Assembly (NCBI GenBank): GCA_001692895.1 | Contig: KV748184.1 | Coordinates: forward strand, 744,001 to 808,000 | DNA length: 64,000 nucleotides | Reading direction: 5' to 3' | From: Cenococcum geophilum 1.58 | Lineage: Eukaryota; Ascomycota; Dothideomycetes; Gloniales; Gloniaceae | Shown: piece by piece, positions 44,719-55,149 of the stretch | How positions within the stretch are numbered: position 1 is the first letter of the stretch | Layout: every line of letters starts with the position of its first letter | The notes under the pieces: model-generated | Told to the model about the DNA's origin: nothing | The model's database searches: none | Seen by the model: only the letters and a program-made list of their open reading frames with translations | Translations under genes and position numbers: made by a program

Positions 44719-45664
44719 TGAATGTATATATAATATATGTAAAGCTTGAGTGGTAGTAGAAGATGTCTTCAAAGCAATCAAATATATATACATAGAGCTC
44801 GGTTATCCACTTTTTCTACATACGATGATTCTTCTAATATTAATATTAATATACTCCACCACTACCTTAATATTATATCCATGCCTCATCCCCAATGCCC
44901 CTCGCTTTATTAGGTCATATAGTACTTAACACCAGCAGCCCGGCTGGCTCTCAATCTGAGTTATCTAAGCTCAATTCCGCCATATTTAATGACCCTGAAC
45001 TCGATGAGTAATCCAACGCGCCAACCTCTACCAATACTACCTCCACCAGCAAGAAACGCAAGCTCCAAGCCGTCAACACATGGTCCTTCGCACGGAAGCC
45101 TCATAGGAATGAGGAAGAGAAGAACGGAAAGGGTTTATGGAAAGGATTAATGCACAGATAGGGGGGAGGGAGGCTTCCAGGACGATCAAGACGGCGAGGT
45201 TGAGGATGACGATTGAGCAGAACGCCACCCCAGGACTCGTGATAGTCATCATATGAGCAATATTCATAGTATTCATTCATAGATAACTATTTGGGCAAAA
45301 TATTCACTCATTCATTACTGCAATCACTGTAAGTAATAGAATAAAACAAGAAGTTCTAAAAAAGATGCAGCTGATATAGGCATCTTTAAATAAATCTATT
45401 ATAGCAGACGCGACGTTATGCATAGGACATCATTAAAACCTTAAACTCTAGTTATTCAAGAAAGCAAACTCGAGGGACCAATTCAACTCAAAGGAACTGA
45501 CGTTTGCTACGGGTCTATTACCGTTCAAGGCATTAATATTGCAGGTCTACGCAGTGAACTCACACATTATTAACATAAATCATTACCATTATCACTCCTA
45601 GCAAAAGATATTAATCTATTTCTATCTGACAGTCATCCACCCTTACCCTTGCCCTTGGACGGAC
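44719..45664. other. Mostly empty interval
   Basis: AT-rich. Apart from the hAT-like scrap at about 44895-45120 I see only short simple-sequence stretches (tatatatac near 44785, attaatattaat near 44840). The right part (45300-45660) probably includes the 3' UTR of the HET gene. Confidence 0.45.
44895..45125 (+). pseudogene. hAT-type transposase N-terminal scrap (BED-finger entry)
   Basis: The plus frame reads SQSELSKLNSAIFNDPE, a TAA, then TSKKRKLQAVNTWSFARKPH and RNEEEKNGKG. The pattern KRK.QA...W.FAR.P...E....K.G is what precedes the BED zinc finger in fungal hAT transposases. The expected YYCKYC does not follow and the frame ends at TAG shortly after. This is a small, old fragment; identification rests on motif memory only. 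Confidence 0.45.
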
Positions 45665-47544
45665 TTAGGAAAGCGCAATTGTTTTGATGCTTTTCTCGCC
45701 GTCGTCCTTGAAAGCCTCACCAAACATGATCTCGTGGAGATATGCGTTGCCTATAATATTGTATGCTGGTATTGCTTCTGTTTGACCATCCGCCCTGAAG
45801 GGCTCGTCTAGCCGTCGAAGGATAAATGGGGCGGGAGATCCGAGTAGGACGTGGACTTCATCACCTGGACAGGAGTTTTCCGGAGCCAATCCAATCCACC
45901 CTTTTTCTGTTCTGAAGAGACGTCTGTGCCACAGGCAAACGAGAATGTGGTATATTGTAGACGGGGCTTGAGACATCAGATCGTCGTGTGACTTTAGAGA
46001 CAGCGAAAGTTTGCTTGCAAGAAACCCCCCAAGAGGCGAGAGTGACGTCAGCCACAGGTTTCGCAATTGGGTGTAGTCATCTTCGTTGGTTCGACGATAA
46101 AAGGGACTCTCGCTGGTGTCCAGTTCAACAGAGTCGTTGAGCATTGTTTTCCAGAAGATGTCAGCCTTCGACCCTCCTGGGGGCGGTTGCTCTGGCCAAT
46201 CTCCCATCCCGATCCCTATCATCTGCATCCATTCACGGAAGATGTCAGGTGCTTCTTCAAAACGCTCCAATGCTTCACAAACAGGTCCAACGTCGACAAT
46301 ATTGCCAACTTTGAGTGTCTGGCAAAGGAGTGTCCCATTTACGGCGAGCGTTAGCTCTGACGCATCTTGACGGAGCGACGCTGAAGCAGAGAACCCGGAA
46401 GCTATTCTGAGTCTCCGCTGTTCCACTATAACCCACTGTGACGGGACTGTGGTGAAATGGACATCAGGAATCCATGACGGCATATCTTCTTTGCCGCGAA
46501 AGATTCTTTCCCCTTGCAAGAATTCTAGCCCTCCTGTTCTGAGATGCACTTGAAGACGGCTTGGGTGATGGCTTCTTTCTGAGAAATCCCATAGTCTGGG
46601 TATAGGGGGGTGTCGGAGCCCCAGCTCGTAACAAGACCCAGAAGAGCATAGAACAGGTCTCGCTTCTGCGAAGCCTGGGATGCTGAAAACTGCCTTCGCA
46701 GATAAAAGAGTGTCGTCGGGGTCTGATGCGTCCACGTCTCGCGTGTGAAGACCATGGGTTCCACTTGTTCTTGGAAAGTCAAGATCGTGTCGAAGGCTAG
46801 ACCTCGCAGAACATACCAATATTGTTTGCAACATGTCGTGCCATGTATTTGCAAGCCCTGAACAACCGACTTCAACACCTCGTAAGAAAACTCCTCAGAG
46901 GAATAGAGGAATTTCAGGCTCTTGGGTAAAACCATTTCCTGAATGACCCAAACTCGTTTCCACCATGGAACACTCACAAACTTTCGGAAAGCCTCGAATT
47001 GGATGGTGTATTCCTCCGATACCTCAGTTCGTTGACCGTCGCTAGTTGAGAAGCATGGCAATTGGTCCAAACGTCTGCCAGCCCCAAGCATTTTCAGCAT
47101 GTCGCAGGCGCGAGAGGCGACGATGGATTTGGATCCTGCCTCGGTGGTATCAAGGTCTTCTCCAAGCCAAATAATCGCCTTCTGACAGCTGCTGTATATC
47201 TCCCCCATCATTGCAACCTGATGGGATTTCTCATTGTTGTCTTTCTGATTAATGCAGATAGCATCAATCCACAGTACACGGCTATCAACAGGATCCCGAA
47301 GGCGCCGCAACGCCATCCATAGATTTTCTGTTACGTCGAACAAATGATCGTTGAGTCGGATGTCTTTCTGATCTTTCTGGTCTCCCCATACGTAGGAGAG
47401 GGCCTCATAAATAGGGTGGCCGTCGAAGGAGACGACATCAATGTTGCAGCAAATTTCGTCTGACCAAGCTCCAGATTCCAATGTTACAAGCCTGATTTGC
47501 CGATTTTTTGGATCAAGGGGGGAGTACTGATATCCCTGGTCCAT
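45665..47544 (-). pseudogene. HET-domain protein, single frameshift
   Basis: From ATG 47544 the minus frame gives a classic HET domain: PIYEALSYVWGD (about residues 40-51), RVLWIDAICINQKDNNEK (about 90-110), IWLGEDLD, and WWKRVWVIQEM (about 205-215). It continues to SEQEG and a TAG at 46525-46527. The next frame then continues in register (LEFLQGERIFRGKEDMPSWI ... AYNIIGNAYLHEIM) to the stop at 45665, the usual C-terminal region of long HET proteins. One base is missing near 46528; no intron of sensible size removes it. HET proteins trigger self/non-self incompatibility reactions and are fast evolving. This could be a recent null allele or a sequencing error; without the shift the product would be about 625 residues. 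TTG 47568, 24 bases upstream, is in frame, but ATG 47544 is the better start. Confidence 0.8.
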
Positions 47545-48126
47545 GTTCCCAAGTTTGGGGTTTATCAATCGGAGGTCCGTGCGCAGGTCAAGAATGAGAA
47601 GTCTGTCTATTGAATGTGGCTCTAGAGCCTCTATAAATACATGAGGGTGACTGAGTCGGTGACTGAGTCAAGGGATCGGTGACCGGGTCAAGGGGTCAGT
47701 GACCGGGTCAAGGTGTAAAGTCCGATTCAGGTCGACATTATCGAACGACTCTTTCACAATAGCAAGCTGTTCACCAATGGGTCTTGGGGCATTGGCACAA
47801 TGTCAGGCATAGGGCACCCAGAACTAAATGTAGTTCATCTTTCCCCATATTATGAGTCAAACATAATGATCAGGCTGAGCAATAGCGTGGCTAAAACCCA
47901 TAGGTAGATGGATCAAGAGAGTGTTTTGTTAGACAGCTGGAGGCTGACACCTGCTGTATTCCTCGCCGTGCCAGGAGGGGCTATGCGAGGTAACAGTGAT
48001 TCGGTCTAAACAAAACCCACGAGGCTGCTGCAATCTGCCGAGTAATTGGAGTTCCATGATTACACAATCCGTGGTGTTGATGCAGGTTTCGGAGAATTTA
48101 TCGCAGCCCCTCCGAGACGCGAAAAA
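47545..48126. other. Intergenic region with a short 20-bp repeat
   Basis: Upstream region of the HET gene. About 47645-47715 contains three to four copies of a 20-bp unit, ggtgaccgggtcaaggggtc and variants. No gene is supported. Confidence 0.5.
47645..47715. repeat. 20-bp tandem repeat upstream of the HET gene
   Basis: Units of the form ggtgac(c/t)g(g/a)gtcaagg(g)(a/g)tc occur in a row about 100-170 bp upstream of the HET start codon. It is a minisatellite or possibly a reiterated binding site. No further evidence. Confidence 0.6.
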
Positions 48127-48221
48127 TACTGTGGTTTCAAAAAGATCGGTAAAAGTCGCCAAGCCGCACGACGGGGTGATGCGGCTTGGCGACTTTTACC
48201 GATCTTTTTGAAACCACAGTA
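48127..48221. mobile_element. Perfect 42-bp inverted repeat (hairpin / tiny MITE)
   Basis: The left arm 48127-48168 and the right arm 48180-48221 are exact reverse complements over 42 bp, separated by 11 bp. The outer bases are TACTGTGG and CCACAGTA, so a TA target duplication with CTGTGG ends is possible, as in Tc1/mariner-type MITEs. Perfect arms imply recent origin or conversion. It has no coding capacity; short frames crossing it are shadows. Confidence 0.85.
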
Positions 48222-48543
48222 CATCAGAACTGACTAGGAATGGCACAGCGAACGCATAACTTGTGCTTTATACATGCTGCAACCTTGCACATGTCTTCTT
48301 CGGTGGGGTCTTTTTCAAAGGGTAGATGGCTAGAAAATATTGCAGTGGTGTCTAAAAGCAGTAACGGACGCAGCACATCCCACAATGGCCGTGACGTCAT
48401 TACGATGAGCTCCATAGAGCTCGCGCTACGTACATTCTTACTAGAACATCCACATCAAGTCTAAATAATCAACTCACAATTAAACTAATACTCAACAACT
48501 CTTCGTACCAAACTAGTTTATCTCAAATTCCAGGTTCTCTAAC
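48222..48543. other. Intergenic, probable promoter of the HMP1-like pseudogene
   Basis: No gene supported. It ends at the broken HMP1-like frame. The sequence ctcaacaactcttcg just upstream is C/A-rich like a fungal leader. Confidence 0.35.
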
Positions 48544-48884
48544 GTGTCTTCGTCAAACCCCAACGATCAGGAGCAACACCCTGGCCTCATTGCCGACCAC
48601 GCACAGTACATCAAAGGCGTCACAGTCGTAAGTCCTTCTTTGTACCCCAGGTGCTTCCGTTCATACCCAGCTAATGAATTCTAGAATACTATTGGTAATC
48701 TCTCTGGTTCTCAAGAGTGGAGTGCCTCAGGCGAAGAGACAAAGCATCATGCCATTGAAGCAATGGGGGAGGCCGGTGAGAATCGCCATCCAACTTAGGG
48801 CTTTGGTAAGGTAGAAGAGACACTTGGAAAGGGAGTTAGTGGTGAGGGGATGCAGAAGGAGGAAGCTGCTACCAAGAGAGTTTA
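48544..48884 (+). pseudogene. HMP1-like (CsbD-type) cruciform-DNA-binding protein, broken
   Basis: Two exons (48544-48627 and 48685-48884) with a good 57-bp intron (GTAAGT..TTCTAG, branch gctaatg). The reading is SSNPNDQEQHPGLIADHAQYIKG, then NTIGNLSGSQEWSASGEETKHH ... AMGEAGENRHP, then after a TAG (48796-48798) GFGKVEETLGKGVSGEGMQK and a stop at 48882-48884. This matches small fungal proteins annotated as mismatched base pair and cruciform DNA recognition protein (HMP1 family). Two defects: the expected ATG is GTG, and the TAG stands where Gln (CAG) is expected. Intact, it would be about 93 residues. Family assignment is from remembered motifs. Confidence 0.65.
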
Positions 48885-49150
48885 ACAGAAACAGGAAGTG
48901 GAATGGAGGTTTGTATGACTACGATACTTGATATGACATAATATGAGCAATGTGACATGTTGGAAATAAGACAAGGCGTTCTAGGGTACCTTAACTGGAT
49001 CCTAGTACCGTGATGTGGTGCAGCATATACAATGCCTTCAGTGCCATTCGAGGGCTAGCCCGAGAACGCCAACCCTCTCTTACGCGGTTGAATCCGCTAG
49101 GATTGATAGTGCTGTCTCACGCTTACCAGCTACTCACTCCAAAATAGTAT
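48885..49150. other. Short intergenic gap
   Basis: Separates the HMP1-like pseudogene from the 3' end of MAK21, which runs toward it on the minus strand. No feature recognised. Confidence 0.5.
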
Positions 49151-51957
49151 TTACTCGCTGTCCTCGCCTTCCAATAGCTTCGCATAGTCCTCGACTGATG
49201 CAAACGTCGGGAGGTGCTTAAGTTTCCGCCTCTTCTTCCCCCTACTGTCTTTTTCCTTCTTTCTATCTTTCTTAGACGCTTTCTCAGCAGCCTTTCCCTC
49301 GCTCTCCACATTTGCCTGGAGCGCATCGTCAAAATCAGCAGGTATCTCTTCATCGCTTTTCATGAACGCGCCCTCATCTGCGCTCTCGAGGTCGAATCCA
49401 TCATCTGAAGCGGCCGCCGTCGCATCCTCATCTACATCTGTGGCATCAGGATCTTCAACGTCGCTGTCTAAATTCAACTCAACTCCCTCGTCCATCCCCA
49501 CATCTTCTTCTCCTTCTTCGTTGTCATCTGACATATCGTCCATATCCAAATCACTGAAACCTTCATCACCTGATTCCCCTTCAATCTCAGGCCTACTTTG
49601 CACGAGAGCCTTCCAAATCTCATCCTCCTCACTGCTCTCATCTTCATTGTCTTTCTTCTTCGCCTTGTCCTTTTTGTTTAGCTTGCCCTTTCCAGCTTTC
49701 ATGAAGTAAGCGTGGAAGAAGACTTCGTCAGCGGCCACCTCTTCAACCTTCCGCCGCCAGAACGCTTCCGTGTTGACTGGCTGTGCGGTCCGACCTCCCT
49801 CCCGGTTAGTGATCAATATATCAGCCGCGCGAGAAGTTCCTGCTAATGGTTGCATGATTGACGACCCATGAGTGGTGCCAGTTTTACTCTTCGGATTCCG
49901 GTAGACAAAGCGGTCGAGGAAGTGCATTAATGTGTGCAAGGCTGGGTCCGGTTTCGCTGCCATTGGCTCAGAACGAAGGAGACGAGAGGCGAAGAGATGA
50001 ACGGAAGGGTGGAAATGAGTCTGTAGCGAGAGGAGCTCCCATAGACACGATGTATCAGCCGCCGCATGTTCAGGATCACGTTTACGGCCATCGTAAATGG
50101 TTCGCTTTGGTTTCGATAATTCCGGTTTAGGTTCGCCGGCTTCTGGGACGTCGTGGTAGTGCTCTTCATTGTCGGAAGCATCCTCTTCAGGGGTTGAGAG
50201 CATAGTTTTGATGCTAGGAAAGGTGGTGGCTAGCTCGCTTATGAGGTAGAGCACTCCACAGACAAAAGGAGGTTCATGGAGAGATATGACTTGGAGCAGA
50301 CGTTTTACGAAGGCTTTGACGCGTTTAATGCTTACGTCGGCTTTAAGGGAGCGATATAGAAGGTTGAGATACATGATTTGTTTGGAGGAATTTAGAAGAC
50401 GTGGGTCCAGGAGGGACTCATAGAGAGTACGGTAAAACCGGTCGGCGGAATAGTGCTTTGCGGCTGAGATTTGTTGAATAAGCATCAATGCTTGAATGCT
50501 TGTATTAAAATTTGAAGAATGGGTTACTTTGAAAATGGTCTCCAATTGATTTTCGAAACTGTTCCATGTACCGGTTAGAATAGGCTCCTGAGCAATACAA
50601 CATGAGTACTTACGTAGCATCATCAGTCTTAGCAAAGGGAAAGGCTCGATTAACTCCTGTCAAGACTTGGGCAATCATCTTCTCTTTCATTTCGTCTTCG
50701 GATTTGTGCGCCTGAGTGGCTTTTTCTTTGGACTTTTTCCGGGCCATTTTCCCAGGTGTACCCCCACCACCTTGAACAAGCCCGTTTTTATTTAACTTCT
50801 TCTCAACAGCTCCTTCTTTATCCTTCGGCTTTTTCAGTAATCCTACGAAGAGACTGAAATAAATTTCTAAGAGCTTGTTCGCTACCTCCTGTTCCCTCAC
50901 ACTTAATACGGTCTGGTTAAGCGTGATAATAGCGTAATACTTCGCATGCGCACTTTGCCCTGGTCGAAAAAGTAAATCTGATTCAACTGCGTTGATAATG
51001 ACACTTTTCATGAGAGGATGGGTGACTTGAAGTTGTAGGAGAAGATATGACGCTCTGGAAGCAATTTTTTTATCCGTGTCTCCAAGTTTATTGATGAGCA
51101 ACCGCAGCAGATTCTCTTCCTGCTCTGGCTTCTCCTTCAACAACTCCCACACGAATGTTACTGCTCTACCACGCGCATATTCAACTTCATCGTTACACCA
51201 TCCTTCGATGACTTTTAGCATCTCAAAATAAGTCCGCTTCAGCCAGTCTTCGTATGCCCAAGAGATTAAATGTATTTCCTGAATGGCACCTGGTAACTTT
51301 TCCCCTGTTGCCCAGTTGGAAGATTTCCCTTGTAATGAGCTGATTAAGCCCGGTTGTTTCGCAAATGCTCGAAGCTTCCTGTCTGGAGGTAGCACAACAC
51401 CTTGGCCCATAAGATCCTTGAGAGCTCCCAAAGCCATTAAAGCTGCATTTCTGCTCTTCTTCCTAGCTAGACCTAGGAGGTTCTCGAACGCTTTCATAGT
51501 ATGAAGGGGTGATTCCTGAACAAGCAGAGTGAGCGCTGACACTTTGTCCTCAAGTGTTCCAGATGCCATGATTGTCGAAAGGAATTTATGAGAGGACGAA
51601 GAGGATAGGTGCGACTCCCCATACGCTGTAGCCTCTAATTCCAACAGAGTATCGGCATACTTATGGAGCTCGTCGAGAATGTGTCGGGGTGGGACTGTAG
51701 GGTTCTCGACAGCCGGAAGCTCGGGCAGCTGTACGGCGTGCCATTCCGGCTGTGGAGTAAACACCTAACAGAAATTGTTAACGGAGTAGAGACTTGATGT
51801 ACACGCCGAAGTTTCTTACCAAGGCAGGTTTATGCCCCTCTGCCGACTTCTTCACATGGTTCTTCTTCTTGCCCTTGAAGGTATTGTTCTTGTCCTTGAC
51901 CGGAGTCGACTTTTGAAAGCCATCCTGGGCTTCTGAATGTGTGCGCTTCTTTCCCAT
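49151..51957 (-). CDS. MAK21: CBF/Mak21 family ribosome-biogenesis protein (Noc1)
   Basis: Three exons: 51957-51820, 51764-50614 and 50558-49151. Introns are 55 bp (GTAAGA..TGTTAG) and 55 bp (GTAAGT..AACAG, branch ttctaac). The sum is 2697 bp, 898 residues (the yeast protein is about 1000). A basic N-terminus (MGKKRTHSEAQDG) is followed by HEAT-like helical repeats and the family block around VLTGVNRAFPFAKTDDATFE (across intron 2). The CBF/Mak21 domain covers about residues 470-660 (SSNFNTSIQALMLIQQI, ADRFYRTLYESLLDPRL, FVYRNPKS). An acidic stretch (about 700-850) and a basic nuclear tail (KKDRKKEKDSRGKKRRKLKH) follow. In yeast Noc1/Mak21 pairs with Noc2 on early 60S pre-ribosomes in the nucleolus and is essential. 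No lesion is visible. It shares a 271-bp divergent promoter with the trpD-type gene. Confidence 0.93.
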
Positions 51958-52228
51958 ATCTTTGTCTGAGTCCGAGGTGCCGTCAGAGAAAACTCTGGCG
52001 GTTGGTCACCTTGACTGGCTCCAGCGAAGCGCAACACCCGAAAATATTCACCAATGAAGGCGGAAATTCATTTCCCCGAAGCATGGGCCTCTTTCCTACC
52101 AGCCGACTTTGTAACGATACCATCTCACTCGAGGGGCATATCTGTATTCTACACATCAATTGCTGGGAAATGCTTTAAAAATAACTTCAACAATCGTTTT
52201 TATCATTTATTATCTTTAAGCCCCAGCC
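51958..52228. promoter_or_regulatory. Divergent promoter between MAK21 and TRP4
   Basis: 271 bp between two start codons pointing away from each other. The TRP4 side has an AT-rich stretch (tttttatcatttattatcttta, 52197-52218) ending in the short C/A leader before ATG 52229. I do not see a clear Gcn4-type TGACTC site; ttgactgg near 52010 is only a partial match. Confidence 0.5.
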
Positions 52229-53530
52229 ATGTCTACGGATCCATCCACCGAGACGACCAAAGTCTCAATCACCCCGCTGCTCAAGCGTCTCTGGCATGAG
52301 TCTGCCGATACAGCAACCGCTGACGAAATTGCCCTCGCCATTTCTCGAATCTTTAGCAACAGTCTATCTGAAGTTCAGACCGGGGCTCTCCTCACAGCTC
52401 TACATTTCACGGACCGAGACCGACAGGCCGACGTGCTCACAAAATGTGCCGAGGCAATGCGTAACGCGGCTGTGGAGGTTGATGCAGAGACATTAGGCTT
52501 TATCATTCACCAGCGAGGGCGTAAAGAGGGGGGTTACGCTGGGGGGCTGGTACGGTATGCCTTGGTCTCTCAAATATCAGGACCCATCCATGCCTAATCA
52601 GACTCTTTGGTTGTACAGTGCGACATCGTAGGCACAGGTGGTGATTCGCACAACACCTTCAACATCTCGACCACCGCCTCAATCCTCGCCTCGTCTCTCC
52701 TCATGATAGCCAAGCATGGGAACAGGGCATCGACCTCGCGATCAGGATCTGCGGACCTCCTTTCCTGCATCCCTTCTACTCCCCCGCAAATCAACGCCAT
52801 CACCCCCGCAACGCTCGCCGAGATATACTCTTCTTCCAGTTACGCTTTCCTCTTCGCTCCTGTTTTCCACCCTGGTGCCCGCCATGCAGCCGCGATCCGC
52901 AAGCAGCTCGGCTGGCGCACCATCTTCAATCTTCTCGGCCCGCTCGCAAACCCTCTCCATACTCTCCTCGAAGCGCGCGTCGTCGGCGTCGCGCGCCGCG
53001 ATCTTGGCCCCGAGTTTGCCGAATCATTGCGGCAGAGCGGCGCCAAAAAGGCGCTGGTAGTATGCGGGGACGAGGAGCTGGACGAGCTGAGCTGTGCAGG
53101 TCCAACGCACTGCTGGCGGCTTGGAGTGCCTCCAGGTGGGGAGAAAGCGGAGATTGTGTGGTTTAAGCTCACACCAGAGGATTTTGGGCTACCCAGACAC
53201 CCGTTGACAGAGGTGTCGTCGGGGAAATCTCCAGAAGAGAATGCGGAGATTCTGTTGCGGATACTGCGTGGCGAGATTGACCGGGAGGACCCAATTTTGC
53301 ATTTTGTGCTGATAAATACTGCGGCGCTGTTTGTGGTGTCTGGTATCTGTGAAGCCGACACAAGTAATATGGGTCCCGGAGACGATGGCCATGTGATCAA
53401 GGAAAGAGGACCTGGTGGTGGACGGTGGAAGGAGGGTGTTAGGAGGGCTAGATGGGCGGTAGAGAGTGGAGCAGTCCTGAAGGAATGGGAACGGTTTGTA
53501 GAAGTCACCAATAGGGTTGGGAACATTTAG
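52229..53530 (+). CDS. TRP4: Anthranilate phosphoribosyltransferase (tryptophan pathway)
   Basis: Two exons: 52229-52549 and 52619-53530, with a 69-bp intron (GTACGG..GTACAG, branch cctaatc). The product is 410 residues, usual for the eukaryotic enzyme. It joins anthranilate to PRPP, the second step of tryptophan synthesis. The N-terminal helical domain (SEVQTGALLTALHFTDRD) is followed by the PRPP-binding loop IVGTGGDSHNTFNIST at residues about 110-125, formed just after the splice site, then the second family block AKHGNRASTSRSGSADLL and the catalytic-domain blocks FLFAPVFHPGARHAAAIRKQ and GWRTIFNLLGPLANP. The C-terminus keeps FVLINTAALFVVSG. SxxG.S in the second block is more often SSKSGSAD; here TSRSGSAD. 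The gene appears intact. It stands apart from other tryptophan genes, as is normal in fungi. Confidence 0.95.
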
Positions 53531-55149
53531 AGGGTCCTGGCGAGCCTAGAGAAGTCTAAACGTTACGAAGAGGTTACATTTCAGACCGGTAGGGGTGTGC
53601 TAGGTAAGTCTGCTAGCTCGGAGGTAGAGGATTTAGCTCTATCTCGGTTGATTTTTGGGATTCAATACCCGCGTCCATGTCTCACAGTCGCCGCCGCTTT
53701 GCCTCCAACCAGAGATGAGCTCAATTGACGTTCCATCGTCTTACAGCTTTGTGCACGGCCAGCACCCCCGCCTTTGGCGAGATTCAAATTCGCTACGCGC
53801 ATCCAATTTCGCTCAATCGCCACCAACCGTACATGGTAATTGTAGCAAACGGCTGTGGCTGCACGCAAGGACTATTCTAGTTGCCCTAGAGAATTATCCT
53901 AGTTGGCCAAGAGAATCGAATTGAAGCAATTTTAAACTTGCCTACCGTACGCTTCCGCTTTCCCCCACTTTTCCCCCACGCCTCCGCCAAAACGCGAATG
54001 CAACGCTGTCTCTACAGAGAGGTCGATGAAATTTGGCAATATTGTACGGGTGGAAACCTCACAATATTTAACAAAGATCACGACACTGCGGAGGAAGGCC
54101 AATCGCAAACAGAGGTGTTCACTACGATTGCTATGTACAATTGGTGGCAATCAAGCGAAATTGAGTGCGTACCAAATTTGAGTCTCGCCAAAGTTTGGAA
54201 GCTGGTCGTGCACAAAGCTGGTACTTCTAGCTTCCGTAAACATAAGCACTGCTGGCAAGCCATGCTGGTCATTCCTTGCCGCTAATAAAGTGTATGGTCC
54301 ATTGCATCAGAATATGTCAATAGTCTATCCTTTTTTCTCTGGGCCTAAATGTACAGCACACCGCTCTCACTCTCAAAACCAACGGCCCACTAGTATGATC
54401 CTTACTTTCAAACAGAGCCTAATCCCAACTAACATCTAGCCCTTCCTCAAATCGCAGCCCGGATCTACGAACATGCTGTGTCGAGGGGGAGCATCGATAC
54501 AGCTCCATGCCGTACCATGACGGAGCGTCTAGTTGTCAATGCCGCGCATTGCATAACATGAAACATATACAGCAGAAAGCAAACATCTTCAGAGCGTGCC
54601 ACGACACAAGTAGACGCTGGAGTCATCTGCATGCCGCTATCCCAGCGCTATGCAACGCTCTAAATACGGCACAATATGCATGATTTCAACCCGGTGAGTC
54701 AGTCATCCGCAACAACCCGTTGCCGCAGATACCCATGCCGGAGCAGTAGAAACAATCAGCGTCACGTCAACACAAGCCCAAAGCCACACACCAGAGGAGA
54801 TGATTCCCTATGAATGATGTGTGTGCATTGTCTACACTATGTACTCCTCGCTCTCCCCGCCGGACGCGCATGTCCCACCGCTCCGTTTCGCTGCAAAAGC
54901 CGCCCCAAAACAAAGCAAATCAAAGAATATGCAAATGCCGCGGTTGAGGCTTTGACGTGAGCCCCATCAAGGAAAGACAGAGGAATAGAGGTATCAAAAA
55001 GAACCCACTTTGAATTGAAGGCCTGCTTTTTCCCAATGAAATGAAACAGAACATGTGACGTACAGGGAAACAGGACAGGATGATTCAGATGAAATAACAG
55101 GACACATGAACAGCAAACTCCCCCCACAAAGGAAGACAAATGGAAATGG
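53531..55149. other. Intergenic, no gene seen
   Basis: 1.6 kb between the convergent TRP4 and BTB genes. A 115-codon plus frame (53938-54285) and several smaller frames have no recognisable domain or plausible splice partners. The ends are probably the 3' UTRs of both genes. No tRNA-like fold was found by eye. Confidence 0.5.

Noticed and set aside
52840-53526. 228-codon minus frame opposite TRP4
   Set aside because: Shadow of the well-supported anthranilate phosphoribosyltransferase gene.
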